64,000 nt of DNA, from the NCBI GenBank assembly GCA_006212045.1, contig PZPK01000013.1:62001-126000 (forward strand), written 5' to 3'. Positions 18,446 to 27,801 of this stretch are shown piece by piece. A program made the position numbers and the translations under genes. Below the pieces are notes generated by a model. The model had not been told where the DNA came from. It saw nothing but the letters and a program-made list of their open reading frames with translations, and did not search any database. Each line of letters opens with the position of its first letter. Position 1 is the first letter of the stretch. This DNA comes from Oleiphilus sp. GTDB lineage: Bacteria > Pseudomonadota > Gammaproteobacteria > Pseudomonadales > Oleiphilaceae.

Positions 18446-18639
18446 AAACAGTCACGGTCAGACGTCTATCTGAAGGTTTTTTGTTTGTTTCGCAGCGTCA
18501 AGGATGAGTTCCGGAAAAGACAGAAATGCTCCATTGATGCAAAAGCTGGTCTATACCTATAGATTGGGAACCGAGGTTGCCATCAGGGGTATCGATCCTC
18601 TTTTAGTTGATGCAGACATAAGCGACAAGGTGAGCGCAT

Positions 18640-21600
18640 TTGCCAGATAAAGAACAAAAGTTTATCCAGGCGGTAGGGACGGCGGACGATGACAGCTCCC
18701 GCGCCAAACTGAGTACGCGCAGAATCAAACAATGGGCTGGTGCTGATAATATAGCCGCGGATCCCGCAGAACGCCGAAAGCGTCGATCTTTGTCCCATCA
18801 GTTGATCCGCTCTTTTTTGTTATTGATTCTGGTTCCCTTGGTTTCTGTCCTGGTCTGGTTGCATTGGCAGATCAAGCATGACTTGCATTCCCAGCATGCC
18901 AATAGCTTGCAGGTAGCCGCAGAGCTTGAGTTCGGTTCGGTCGTGCGCTGGTTTGAAGAACGCGAACAGCAGCTCGCCTCATTGACCGGGCAAGAGAGCA
19001 TCGCCGACTTTCTTCGAGCATTGCAAGCACACTTTCTCGAGTATGGAGAACAAATTGACGCTGCCACCCGCGATCCGTGGGAAGCCGCGGGAAGAATATC
19101 ATCAGGCCATCCGCAGCAAAGTTTATCAAGACAAGTAAGCAATAGTGCCTATATTGAGGATTTTTACTTACTCAACCCGCAAGGCAGACTGCTGTTTGCC
19201 GCGCAAGACCAAAGCATCGTCGGCCAAAGTGTTTTGACTGCTGACCTTTCGCGCTCTGGGTTGAAGCCTTTGCTGAATCGTTCCCTGAGGTCTCCGGCAG
19301 CGCAATTGCTTGTCAGTAAACGGCAGGGACTTGAACAACCTTTTGTATTAATGAGTATGCCGGTTGCAAATCCTGATGGCAGCATGCTCGGCTTGGTGGT
19401 CCAGCGCCTGGATCTGCGGGCGATGCAGGCGGACATCCAGAGCATTCAGTCAAAGCGCTATCTTTCCTATCTCATGCAAATTGAGGACGATGGAAAAATT
19501 GTCCATGACCCTCGTGTAGATGATTCGGGACTGCCCTCTGAGCAGGATCGCATTGTTTTTCAGTCACTCATAAATTCAGTTATTCAGTCTGATCAGAAGA
19601 AACAGAACGAATCGGTGCGGCTTCCTTTGGGTTCGCATCTTTCCCCTTTAAGTACGATCATCGAATACCGCAGCGACAATGGGATGATGCGGGTGGCGCA
19701 AGCCAATATTTTGGAGGTCATGGGCTCATATTGGGTGTTGATCTCAACGCTTGACCAAAGCCAGACAGCCGGGGTTTTGCAGCGGGTGTTCTGGATCGGC
19801 CTGATTCTGATTGTGGCGACCGTAGCGCTGTTTTTGTTGATGGTGCGCCGTGTCTCCAGACGTTTAGGTGGTCCTCTTTCGGAAATAAGCGAGCTGAATG
19901 GACGTGTAGCGAAGGGCGAAAGGGGGCAAGTGGCCATAAGCAGTGATTGCAGCGAGATTGATGCCGTGGCCCGGTCTTCTATGCAGATGCTCGCGAAAAT
20001 TGAAAATGATGAACAGGCTTTGCAGGCGAGAGTCAGCGCTTCTGAAGAGGCAATGCAAACACTAATGGAGTTGAAATTCGCGCTCGACCAGCACTCCATC
20101 GTTGCTGTGACCGACGTGGCCGGGACCATTACCTATGTAAACGAAAAGTTCGAAGAAATCAGCGGATATGACGCTGACGAACTGATCGGGCAAAATCATC
20201 GCATGCTGAGTTCCGGCGAGCATGATGAAGCCTTCTGGCGCGAAATGTTTTTGCAGATCAGTACGGGCAATAGCTGGCGAGCGGACATATGTAATCGTGC
20301 CAGGGATGGTTCGTTGTTCTGGGTGGATACTACCGTTGTGGCATTTATGCGCGATGGCAAGCCAAAGAGTTATATTGCTCTTCGTACCGATATCACGATG
20401 AGCAAGCTGGCCGAACAGCAGCTGATAGAGGCCAAGGAATCTGCTGAAGATGCTGCGCGTGCCAAGAGTGAGTTTTTGGCCAGCATGAGCCACGAAATTC
20501 GGACACCAATGAATGGTGTATTGGGGATGCTGAATCTGGTTAAGAGAACCCAACTGGATCAAGAGCAGAAGAGACAGGTTGATCTGGCGTACAGCAGTGC
20601 TGAATCCTTGTTGAACATCATTAACGACATTCTTGATTTTTCGAAGATCGAGGCTGGTAAGCTTGATCTCGAAGCGATGGATTTCAATCTGATTTCCGAA
20701 ATCTGTGAGTTTGCAGATACCATAGCACCGCGATTTCAGGACAAGGGTCTGGAATTCGTGCTGGATCTGAGTGGCGTGGAGCACACGTGGGTTCGGGGCG
20801 ATCCGGGCAGACTGCGTCAGATTCTGATCAACCTTGTCGGCAATGCGCTCAAGTTTACTGAGCGGGGTGAAGTAAGCCTGAAAGCGAAGCTCCGGCAGAG
20901 TTATCGGGGCCGGAGGAAGTTGGAGATTTCGGTGTGCGATACGGGGATTGGAATTTCACCCCAAAAACTGCATGCCCTGTTCGAGTCCTTTTCACAGGTA
21001 GATGCCTCAACCACACGCAAGTTTGGCGGTACAGGACTGGGTCTGACCATCGTGAAACAGTTATGTGAGTTGATGGGTGGAGCAGTGGAAGTGAAGAGCG
21101 AACCGGGCAAGGGGAGCGTCTTTTCCTTTTCGGTAAATCTGTCGGCCAGCGAAGTTGACAAGGAAAATCGCTTACCGACTTTGCCACCTTATTTGAGAGT
21201 ATTGATTGCGGACACCAGCGCATCACGGCGTCATGCTGTTCGTCAACAATGCGAAAGCTGGCAGGTTGAGGTGCTCGAAGCGGAAGACCCCCTTCAGATG
21301 ATGGATGCATTGGCAAGCGCTGAAGAGCTGCATCAAGTTGTGGATGTAATCATCGTGGATACCGGTTTGCCGCATTCAGTGCATTCGGCAAGCGAAGAGG
21401 AACAACATACTGCAGCATTGACTCATCAGTTGAAAGCGATCAAAGAGGACGCCCGCTATCAGGGTTTGAGAATTATTGCGTTACTGCCTCCCAGTTTGCA
21501 GGAAGAGGGGCATCAGTACCTGCAGTCAGGTGTGGATGTCTGTTTGCGTAAGCCCCTGAAACCGCTTGATTTGCATCAGGCTTTACTGACCTTTTCGCGT

Positions 21601-22515
21601 GTCTCGGAGGCGCCGAAGTCCGACTCCGGGACTACCAGGACGCCAGTCCAGGCTGGACAGGAAAATAAACTAAACAGCGTTGCCTCAGCTCTGCGTATAT
21701 TGTTGGTGGAGGATAACCCGGTCAATCAGTTGGTAGCATCAGCCTTGCTGGAGCAATTCGGGTTCAGTTGTGATCTGGCGGGAAACGGTTTGGAAGCCTT
21801 GGAAGCCTTGAAAAACTCCCCTGATGATATGCCTTACCATCTGATCTTTATGGATTGCCAAATGCCGGAAATGGATGGCTATGCGGCTGGACGTGATATC
21901 CGTAATGGTGCCGCCGGCGCGCGTTATCAAGATATCCTGATTATCGCAATGACTGCCAATGCGATGAAAGGTGATCGTGAAAAATGTCTGGCAGCCGGCA
22001 TGAATGACTACATCAGCAAACCCATAGAGGGGAGTGTTTTACAGGAAACATTGGAACGTTGGCTTCTGGATGAACCCTTGATCTATCTGGACGGACTACG
22101 TGAAAAAATACGTCAAGAAGGCGTGCAGGACAAACTGGAAGCGTCTGCTCAGGAAGAACCTTCAGATCATAGTGAAGACAAAACTACGCTCATCTGGGAT
22201 AGGGATACCGCTTTGCAGAACCTTGGCGGCAATGAAGAGCTCTATGACCAGCTGAGTGAAGCGGCTCTGGAAGATATCCCTGCCAATATCCACCGACTGG
22301 AGACGGCAATTGCCGAGAAGGATTTTGCTGCTGCCAAGATAGCGGCGCATTCAATCAAGGGTGTGGCTTCCAGTCTCGGTGGCATGCAGTTGATGTCAGT
22401 GGCTATGCAAGTGGAGCTGGCAGCGCGTGCAGAGGAGCAACAAGGCCTGAAGCAGTCATTTCCGTCCTTACAGGCGAGTTACGAGGCTCTGGTCAATGCG
22501 ATGAAGGTCGATTAG
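18640..22515 (+). CDS. hybrid sensor histidine kinase with two receiver-type domains and Hpt
   Basis: A 1291-residue membrane phosphorelay protein. The TTG at 18640 is used: an in-frame stop lies 9 bases upstream and AAGG is suitably spaced. Order: TM1 (about 56-75), a large periplasmic sensor region, TM2 (about 379-402), HAMP, PAS (about 480-583), HisKA with MSHEIRTPMNGVLG (His near 617), HATPase_c with GTGLGLTIVKQL, a first receiver-like domain (about 852-987) in which the acidic pocket is atypical (IADTSASRR), a canonical receiver (LLVEDNPVNQLV, phospho-Asp in IFMDCQMPEMDG near 1070), and Hpt with AAHSIKG (His near 1237). BarA/EvgS-like architecture; the partner regulator is not in the window. 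Confidence 0.94.
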   Translation: MPDKEQKFIQAVGTADDDSSRAKLSTRRIKQWAGADNIAADPAERRKRRSLSHQLIRSFLLLILVPLVSVLVWLHWQIKHDLHSQHANSLQVAAELEFGSVVRWFEEREQQLASLTGQESIADFLRALQAHFLEYGEQIDAATRDPWEAAGRISSGHPQQSLSRQVSNSAYIEDFYLLNPQGRLLFAAQDQSIVGQSVLTADLSRSGLKPLLNRSLRSPAAQLLVSKRQGLEQPFVLMSMPVANPDGSMLGLVVQRLDLRAMQADIQSIQSKRYLSYLMQIEDDGKIVHDPRVDDSGLPSEQDRIVFQSLINSVIQSDQKKQNESVRLPLGSHLSPLSTIIEYRSDNGMMRVAQANILEVMGSYWVLISTLDQSQTAGVLQRVFWIGLILIVATVALFLLMVRRVSRRLGGPLSEISELNGRVAKGERGQVAISSDCSEIDAVARSSMQMLAKIENDEQALQARVSASEEAMQTLMELKFALDQHSIVAVTDVAGTITYVNEKFEEISGYDADELIGQNHRMLSSGEHDEAFWREMFLQISTGNSWRADICNRARDGSLFWVDTTVVAFMRDGKPKSYIALRTDITMSKLAEQQLIEAKESAEDAARAKSEFLASMSHEIRTPMNGVLGMLNLVKRTQLDQEQKRQVDLAYSSAESLLNIINDILDFSKIEAGKLDLEAMDFNLISEICEFADTIAPRFQDKGLEFVLDLSGVEHTWVRGDPGRLRQILINLVGNALKFTERGEVSLKAKLRQSYRGRRKLEISVCDTGIGISPQKLHALFESFSQVDASTTRKFGGTGLGLTIVKQLCELMGGAVEVKSEPGKGSVFSFSVNLSASEVDKENRLPTLPPYLRVLIADTSASRRHAVRQQCESWQVEVLEAEDPLQMMDALASAEELHQVVDVIIVDTGLPHSVHSASEEEQHTAALTHQLKAIKEDARYQGLRIIALLPPSLQEEGHQYLQSGVDVCLRKPLKPLDLHQALLTFSRVSEAPKSDSGTTRTPVQAGQENKLNSVASALRILLVEDNPVNQLVASALLEQFGFSCDLAGNGLEALEALKNSPDDMPYHLIFMDCQMPEMDGYAAGRDIRNGAAGARYQDILIIAMTANAMKGDREKCLAAGMNDYISKPIEGSVLQETLERWLLDEPLIYLDGLREKIRQEGVQDKLEASAQEEPSDHSEDKTTLIWDRDTALQNLGGNEELYDQLSEAALEDIPANIHRLETAIAEKDFAAAKIAAHSIKGVASSLGGMQLMSVAMQVELAARAEEQQGLKQSFPSLQASYEALVNAMKVD

Positions 22516-22792
22516 GCGATTCTTTGCAGGCTTTGTTGCGATCAAATGTTTGAGTGGGAATTCATTGTTTAATGAAATAGAAGCGCAACAATAACAGAAT
22601 GTTAGCGCTGATCAATTGGTCAGTTATTATCTGAATTTTACTCATAATCTTGGCAAATCCCGAATCTGCTCTACTATAGAAATGAAGTCTTAAAAAAGAC
22701 AGGCCTTTATAACGCGGGTGCCCAGTGGCAGGGTGCCTACCGACAAGTAGTATTAGCTGGTTAGTATATGCGCACTAAAAAATGCATGAAGA

Positions 22793-23068
22793 TTGGAATC
22801 TGTGGGTGTGGTTGAGCCTATCCCTTCGCTGCTGAATACCGTTATCCCTAAAGAAGTCATTTACTTTGTCGAGGGTGTAGTGGCTATTCTGTTGGTACTC
22901 ATGATCACGCGTGTAGTAAAGCGTTACCGTAAAAGCAATTCCACTCAATCTTTTGTTGCAGAGCATTTCAACGAGCGGCAGGTGCCCGACTTGCCGGTTG
23001 AGTCTGAAAAAGAGCAGGACAAAGCGCCAGCGAAAATTGTAGGGCATTATATCGATGATTTTTTCTAA
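22793..23068 (+). CDS. small single-span membrane protein
   Basis: Not recognised. Up to 91 residues from a TTG at 22793 (GTG at 22802 is an alternative); neither has a convincing ribosome site. One clear membrane helix, IYFVEGVVAILLVLMIT, is followed by a basic RVVKRYRK stretch and an acidic, hydrophilic tail ending HYIDDFF. It is convergent with the branched-chain dehydrogenase operon. The opposite-strand frame lacks protein-like features. Confidence 0.5.
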   Translation: MESVGVVEPIPSLLNTVIPKEVIYFVEGVVAILLVLMITRVVKRYRKSNSTQSFVAEHFNERQVPDLPVESEKEQDKAPAKIVGHYIDDFF

Positions 23069-23106
23069 TCTATTGCACCGGTGCCTTGCCGAATAAATAA
23101 CTCCGT

Positions 23107-24228
23107 TTACTGCTGAAGGCTTTCAATCACCTGTGCCAGAAACCGGGCTGCTTCGCCTCCCGTGATCGCTCTGTGGTCAAAGCTCAGAGATAATGGCAGC
23201 ATCGCGTGAATCACCGGTTTACCTTTGTGCGGCACCACAGCTTCATGAATCTTTCCTGCACCCAGAATGGCTACCATTGGGGGTACAATTACCGGATTGC
23301 CGAAGCGGCCTGCGATGGTACCGTAATTGGACAACGTGATCGTCGCGCCCATCAATTCTTTAGGCGGGATGGTACGTGTTTTCACATCAGCACGCAGGGC
23401 ATCCAGTCCTTGTCTTATATTGGCGTCCGTGCGCTGTCCGATATCTCTTAGCACGGGCACGAATAAACCATCCGGTGTATCGACGGCGATGCCGAGATCG
23501 ATGGATTCAATAACACGTAAACTCATCTGCTCACCGTTATACCATGCATTCAGATTTGGCTCGGCCTTGATGGCGGATGACATTGCCTTGATCAATCGCA
23601 GGGTAGGATCGTCCGAGCCAAACCAGTGATGAATGTCCGCGAGGTCATGAATCGTGACTTTCACCACCTCGGCATGGGCTTTGGCCATATTCTTCGCCAT
23701 CACCCGACGCACGCCCTTAAGCGGTTCAGACTGGCCGAAATCCTGCTCCATTCGAGCGGCCTTTTCCACATCATCTCCGGTGATCAGGCCCTGACGACCG
23801 CTGCCCTTGATGCCATCCAGCGAAACGTTGAGGCGCTTTGCCAGTGCACGGATTGCGGGTGTCGCCAGGGCTTGAGTTGAGGTTTTTCGGTCCGGGCTGC
23901 CAATGATAAACTGATCGACTTCAGGCCTGGAATGATCTGATCGTTCGGCTTCGGTTTTTACCTTGCCGACAACGGTGCCGCTGTCCTCCTGCTCCTCATT
24001 GGCATATTCCAGCAGTGGCTCGCCGATATGAATCAGATCGCCCTCCTGGCCAAACAATTCAGCGATGACACCAGCCTGAGGCGAGGGTACCTCAACAATG
24101 GCTTTGGCTGTTTCGACGGATACCAGCAATTGATCAAGCTCGACTGAATCACCCACGTTGACATGCCATTCGACAATTTCAGCTTCCTGAAGGCCCTCTC
24201 CAAGATCGGGTAGTTTGAAGTATTTCAT
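23107..24228 (-). CDS. bkdB: branched-chain 2-oxo acid dehydrogenase complex E2 (dihydrolipoyl acyltransferase)
   Basis: Transfers the acyl group from lipoate to CoA in the complex. The 373-residue protein has one N-terminal lipoyl domain (VSVETAKAIVEVPSP, lipoyl Lys near 44), a linker, a peripheral-subunit-binding domain (ATPAIRALAKRLNV, about 120-150) and the acyltransferase core. The active-site motif reads SFDHRAITGGEAARF (His352): the family's HxxxDG Asp is replaced by Thr. The short protein with one lipoyl domain is normal for BCKDH-type E2. Its ATG overlaps the E1beta stop (ATGA). No E3 gene follows. Confidence 0.9.
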   Translation of the reverse strand: MKYFKLPDLGEGLQEAEIVEWHVNVGDSVELDQLLVSVETAKAIVEVPSPQAGVIAELFGQEGDLIHIGEPLLEYANEEQEDSGTVVGKVKTEAERSDHSRPEVDQFIIGSPDRKTSTQALATPAIRALAKRLNVSLDGIKGSGRQGLITGDDVEKAARMEQDFGQSEPLKGVRRVMAKNMAKAHAEVVKVTIHDLADIHHWFGSDDPTLRLIKAMSSAIKAEPNLNAWYNGEQMSLRVIESIDLGIAVDTPDGLFVPVLRDIGQRTDANIRQGLDALRADVKTRTIPPKELMGATITLSNYGTIAGRFGNPVIVPPMVAILGAGKIHEAVVPHKGKPVIHAMLPLSLSFDHRAITGGEAARFLAQVIESLQQ

Positions 24229-25256
24229 GCGAACTCCAGGCAGTTCTTCACTGCGGCAAGAATGTCATCCACGCTGGGCATGTACAGCTGTTCATTACTG
24301 AAATAGGGCATGGGCGTGTCGTATCCGGTCACTCTTTGCACCGGAGCCTGAAGGTGGAGCAGGCAGCGCTCGCTGATGTTGGCCGAGATCTCCGAGGCAA
24401 GCCCGCATTGTCTTGCCGCTTCCTGAACGACCACCGCTCGACCGGTTTTTTCAACTGAAGTGCAGATGGTCTCCATATCCAGCGGACTGATGGTGGCGAC
24501 GTCTATGACCTCGGCATCAATGCCAAGTCGTTCCAACGCTTGGGCGGCAGCCAGGGTTTCATGCATCATCGCGCCCCAGGAAATCAGGCTGATGTCCCGT
24601 CCGGTACGCAGGGTAAAGCAGGTATCAAGTGGTAGTCCTTCGCCATTGTCCCGGATTTCCTGTCTTGCCATGCGATAGATGCGTTTGGGCTCAAGAAATA
24701 CTACCGGATCCGGGTCCGCAATAGCGCTGAGCAAGAGTCCATAGGCGCGAGTAGGGGAGGACGGAATCACAACACGCAAACCGGGAATGTGCGCAAATAG
24801 TGCTTCTGTGCTTTCCGAGTGGTGCTCCGGTGCATGAATACCACCGCCATAGGGCGCACGCAGTACCATCGGGCAGCTCAACCTTCCACGGGTGCGATTT
24901 CGCATACGCGCGGCATGCGATATCATGTGCTCCACCGCAGCGTAGATAAAACCCATAAACTGCATTTCGGCCACCGGCCTGAGGCCCTGTGTTGCCATGC
25001 CGACCGAAATACCTGCGATCAGGCTTTCGGCCAGCGGGGTATCCATGACACGTTTACAGCCGTAGCGATCTTTCAGGTCGACGGTGGCGCGAAAAACGCC
25101 GCCATTGGTCGCCACATCCTCTCCGAGTACCACCACGTTTTCGTCTTCCTGCATAGCCCGGTGCAAGGCCAGATTGACGGCTTCAACCATTGTCACAACC
25201 TTGGTATCGGACAGCTTGAGGTCTGCCGTAACGGCGATTTGATGATCAATGCCCAT
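24225..25256 (-). CDS. bkdA2: branched-chain 2-oxo acid dehydrogenase E1 component, beta subunit
   Basis: With E1alpha it forms the thiamine-dependent decarboxylase. The start is the ATG at 25256 (MGIDHQIAV), which has GGAGGG 6 bases upstream and overlaps the end of the E1alpha gene; 343 residues. Conserved segments: TMVEAVNLALHRAM, VLGEDVATNGGVFRAT, RVMDTPLAESLIAG and ISWGAMMHETLAAA. Length and order (alpha, beta, E2) match BCKDH/2-oxoacid dehydrogenase operons, and a Leu/Val dehydrogenase lies upstream in the same operon. Confidence 0.92.
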   Translation of the reverse strand: MGIDHQIAVTADLKLSDTKVVTMVEAVNLALHRAMQEDENVVVLGEDVATNGGVFRATVDLKDRYGCKRVMDTPLAESLIAGISVGMATQGLRPVAEMQFMGFIYAAVEHMISHAARMRNRTRGRLSCPMVLRAPYGGGIHAPEHHSESTEALFAHIPGLRVVIPSSPTRAYGLLLSAIADPDPVVFLEPKRIYRMARQEIRDNGEGLPLDTCFTLRTGRDISLISWGAMMHETLAAAQALERLGIDAEVIDVATISPLDMETICTSVEKTGRAVVVQEAARQCGLASEISANISERCLLHLQAPVQRVTGYDTPMPYFSNEQLYMPSVDDILAAVKNCLEFA

Positions 25257-26319
25257 GCGTCTGCCCTCCCGCCATCGCGGCCTTGTGCGAAATCTGTGTT
25301 CTCTGTGCGTGTAAAGCCTCCGGCAGTTCTTCGAACAGATAGTCAAATAAGGCTTCCGGGGGTTGTTTTGGTGTATTGAGGTAGGTACTGACAGCGTCTT
25401 CTATCTGGCTGGAAACGCCGGCCAGCAAAGCCTGTTCCTGTTCGGCTGACCAGAGTTTCTGCTGATGTAAGAAGGCTTGCAGGCGTTTGACGGGCTCCTT
25501 CTGCCATGCCGCTTTGACCTCGGCGTGATCGCGATAGCGTGATGCATCGTCTGCGGTGGTGTGATCGCACAAGCGGTAACTGATGGCTTCAATCAGGGTC
25601 GCCCCTTTGCCTGCCCGGGCTTTTTGAAGCGCCTCGTTGCAGGCCTGATACACCGCACAGACATCATTGCCATCAACAACACAGCCCGCTATGCCGGCAG
25701 CCTGGGCCTTCTGGGCAATGGTGGCGGCCCCGGTTTGCAAATGACGGGGCACCGAGATCGCCCACTGGTTGTTGTTGACGACGATCACTAAAGGTAATTG
25801 CCAAACGCCGGCCAGATTGAGGCTTTCGTAAAAGTCACCACGGGACGTGGCACCATCACCACAGGTGGTGACAACGGCGCGATGTTGCGCACGTGCTTTG
25901 ATTGCAGTGGCAATGCCCGCAGCATGCGTAATTTGGGTGGCGATCGGCACACACACCGGAAGATCCTGCGCAGCGGCGCCCGAAAACAGATTGCCGCGTT
26001 CGTCTCCGCCCCAGAGTTGCAAAAGTTGATGCAACCTGACACCGCGCAAATACTGAGCGGCCTGATCCCGATAGTAGGGCGCCAGAACGTCGTCTTCGTG
26101 CATGGCCAAACCGATTCCCGTGCTGAAAGCCTCTTGTCCGAGGCAGGAAGGGTAGGTGCCCATTTGACCGGTGCGCTGGAGAGCGACGGCTTTTTGGTCA
26201 AACTGACGTATCAGTACCATGGTTTCGTAGGCTTTGATCAGGTCAGGGCTTGCGAGTGGGCTCGTCTTGCCCGCATTCAAGTGCCCTTCTTCGTTCAGAA
26301 TCTGAAGTGGTTCATACAT
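25246..26319 (-). CDS. bkdA1: branched-chain 2-oxo acid dehydrogenase E1 component, alpha subunit
   Basis: Thiamine diphosphate-dependent decarboxylation of branched-chain 2-oxo acids. The start is the ATG at 26319 (MYEPLQILNEEG), with GGGAGA 7 bases upstream; 357 residues. The TPP motif begins CGDGATSRGDFYESLNLA and ends VVNNNQWAIS. The MVLIRQFDQKAVALQRTGQ and GTYPSCLGQEA regions are diagnostic for E1alpha. RLCDHTTADDASRY is the phosphorylation-loop region seen in bacterial BCKDH. It overlaps E1beta by 11 bases. Confidence 0.93.
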   Translation of the reverse strand: MYEPLQILNEEGHLNAGKTSPLASPDLIKAYETMVLIRQFDQKAVALQRTGQMGTYPSCLGQEAFSTGIGLAMHEDDVLAPYYRDQAAQYLRGVRLHQLLQLWGGDERGNLFSGAAAQDLPVCVPIATQITHAAGIATAIKARAQHRAVVTTCGDGATSRGDFYESLNLAGVWQLPLVIVVNNNQWAISVPRHLQTGAATIAQKAQAAGIAGCVVDGNDVCAVYQACNEALQKARAGKGATLIEAISYRLCDHTTADDASRYRDHAEVKAAWQKEPVKRLQAFLHQQKLWSAEQEQALLAGVSSQIEDAVSTYLNTPKQPPEALFDYLFEELPEALHAQRTQISHKAAMAGGQTHGH

Positions 26320-26416
26320 TGCATTTCTCCCGGCAACTTTTGGTTGCCTGTATTCATCTGGGCCGGGGATCACCCGGAGAGCCATCTGATGAAGGGTTAT
26401 TTTCGACCCCGTAGAC

Positions 26417-27496
26417 TCAGGGCTTCGTTGCCTTGTTCAGTATTTCCTCGGCCAGTCGATCGGCGACTTCACTGGTGGGAGTATCGCTCTGTGCAGAGCG
26501 ATCAAAGATATCCGAAAGCGTGTCACCGATCTTGCGGGTTTTCTGTTTAATCTGTTCAGCCGGCATCTTATGCATCCCGAGTGAGACGTTAATTAGCCCT
26601 CCGGCATTGATGACATAGTCAGGGGCATACAGAATTTCCTGTTCGTGCAGAAGCTTGCCGTGGTAGTGTTCGGCAAGCTGGTTATTGGCCGAACCTGCAA
26701 TGACCTTGCAGCGCAGACGGTCGATACTCCAGTCATTGATCACCGCGCCCAGACCACAGGGGCAAAATACCTCGCATTCCACTGTGCTGATCTGTTCCGG
26801 GTCGATGGGCCTGGCTGAGAATTCGTTGACACAACGAGCCACTTTATCGGGGTCAATGTCCGCGACCAAAAGATCGGCGCCGTCTGCATGCAGAAGTTTG
26901 GCCAGTTCGTAACCCACGTTCCCCAACCCTTGCAGAGCTACGCGAAGGCCCTTGACTTGATCGCTGCCGAGGCGTGCTTTTACGGCGGCCCGAAGTCCGG
27001 AATAGACACCCAGAGCGGTAATCGGTGAAGGGTCCAGACCATCGCGATGCGAGCCACCCACATGGGCTGTGCGTGTGGCTACGGCATCCATATCCGACAG
27101 CGTTGTGCCGCTATCGATGGCGGTGATGTAGCGACCGCCCAAGGCATCGACAAAATCACCGAACGCCTGATACAGCGCTCGCCGATCCACGATGCGGGCG
27201 GGTTTGAGAATGACTGACTTACCGCCTCCCTGAGGTACCCCTGCTAGCGCGGCCTTGTAACTCATGCCGCGCGCCAAACGTGCGGCATCGGTTAATGCCT
27301 GGGTCTCGTTGTCGTATTCAATGCAGCGGCAGCCGCCGAGGGCAGGTCCAAGCGAAGTACTATGGATTGCGATAATGGCTTGAAGCCGGTGGGCAGGGTC
27401 TGAACGAAAATGCAGGGCTTCCAGTTCGAACTGCTGAAGTTGCTCGAAAACGCCAGATTGACGTGCATGCTCGAGCGGCACGGATAGAGATGACAT
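26417..27496 (-). CDS. Leu/Val (Glu/Leu/Phe/Val family) dehydrogenase
   Basis: Oxidative deamination of leucine, valine or isoleucine with NAD, giving the 2-oxo acids used by the downstream E1/E2 genes. The 359-residue protein has the catalytic glycine/lysine region SYKAALAGVPQGGGKSVI, the second active-site segment AIDSGTTLSDMD and the Rossmann motif ALQGLGNVGYELA. Length is typical of leucine dehydrogenase (about 350-365), far shorter than glutamate dehydrogenases. AAGGAG precedes the ATG. First gene of the operon. Confidence 0.92.
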   Translation of the reverse strand: MSSLSVPLEHARQSGVFEQLQQFELEALHFRSDPAHRLQAIIAIHSTSLGPALGGCRCIEYDNETQALTDAARLARGMSYKAALAGVPQGGGKSVILKPARIVDRRALYQAFGDFVDALGGRYITAIDSGTTLSDMDAVATRTAHVGGSHRDGLDPSPITALGVYSGLRAAVKARLGSDQVKGLRVALQGLGNVGYELAKLLHADGADLLVADIDPDKVARCVNEFSARPIDPEQISTVECEVFCPCGLGAVINDWSIDRLRCKVIAGSANNQLAEHYHGKLLHEQEILYAPDYVINAGGLINVSLGMHKMPAEQIKQKTRKIGDTLSDIFDRSAQSDTPTSEVADRLAEEILNKATKP

Positions 27497-27801
27497 ATTG
27501 CGCTCCTTACCAGAACAGGTTTGGTAAACCCGATAACAGCAAGCCGGGGTTCGGGGTGTTGAGCGCCGGCTTCAGTGGCAATGTTGCTGAACATACTATA
27601 ACGCAAACACTCCGATCTGGCTAAATAATGAACAGTTTGTTTTTGTAAGTGAACAAGGCTAAACAATGCGTGAGGTTGCGTTGCCGTTATTACGGTCCAA
27701 ACAATCGAAAGGATAATTAGAGGCCTTGCCAAGGCTGGTCTACACTTGAGGGATAAATCGAATAATTTTCATCACTGCTTCAAACAGGGAGTCCTATATC
27801 T
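27497..27801. promoter_or_regulatory. divergent promoter region between the bkd-type operon and the HDOD gene
   Basis: 305 bases with no gene. It must contain promoters for both directions. No Lrp/BkdR-type regulator gene is adjacent, and no clear operator was recognised. Confidence 0.4.

Noticed and set aside
22775-23047. 90-codon minus-strand frame
   Set aside because: Overlaps the small membrane protein; rich in Arg, Tyr and Phe without a helix pattern, so judged a shadow.
25798-26550. 250-codon plus-strand frame
   Set aside because: Antisense to the E1alpha gene and the end of the Leu/Val dehydrogenase gene; composition is shadow-like.
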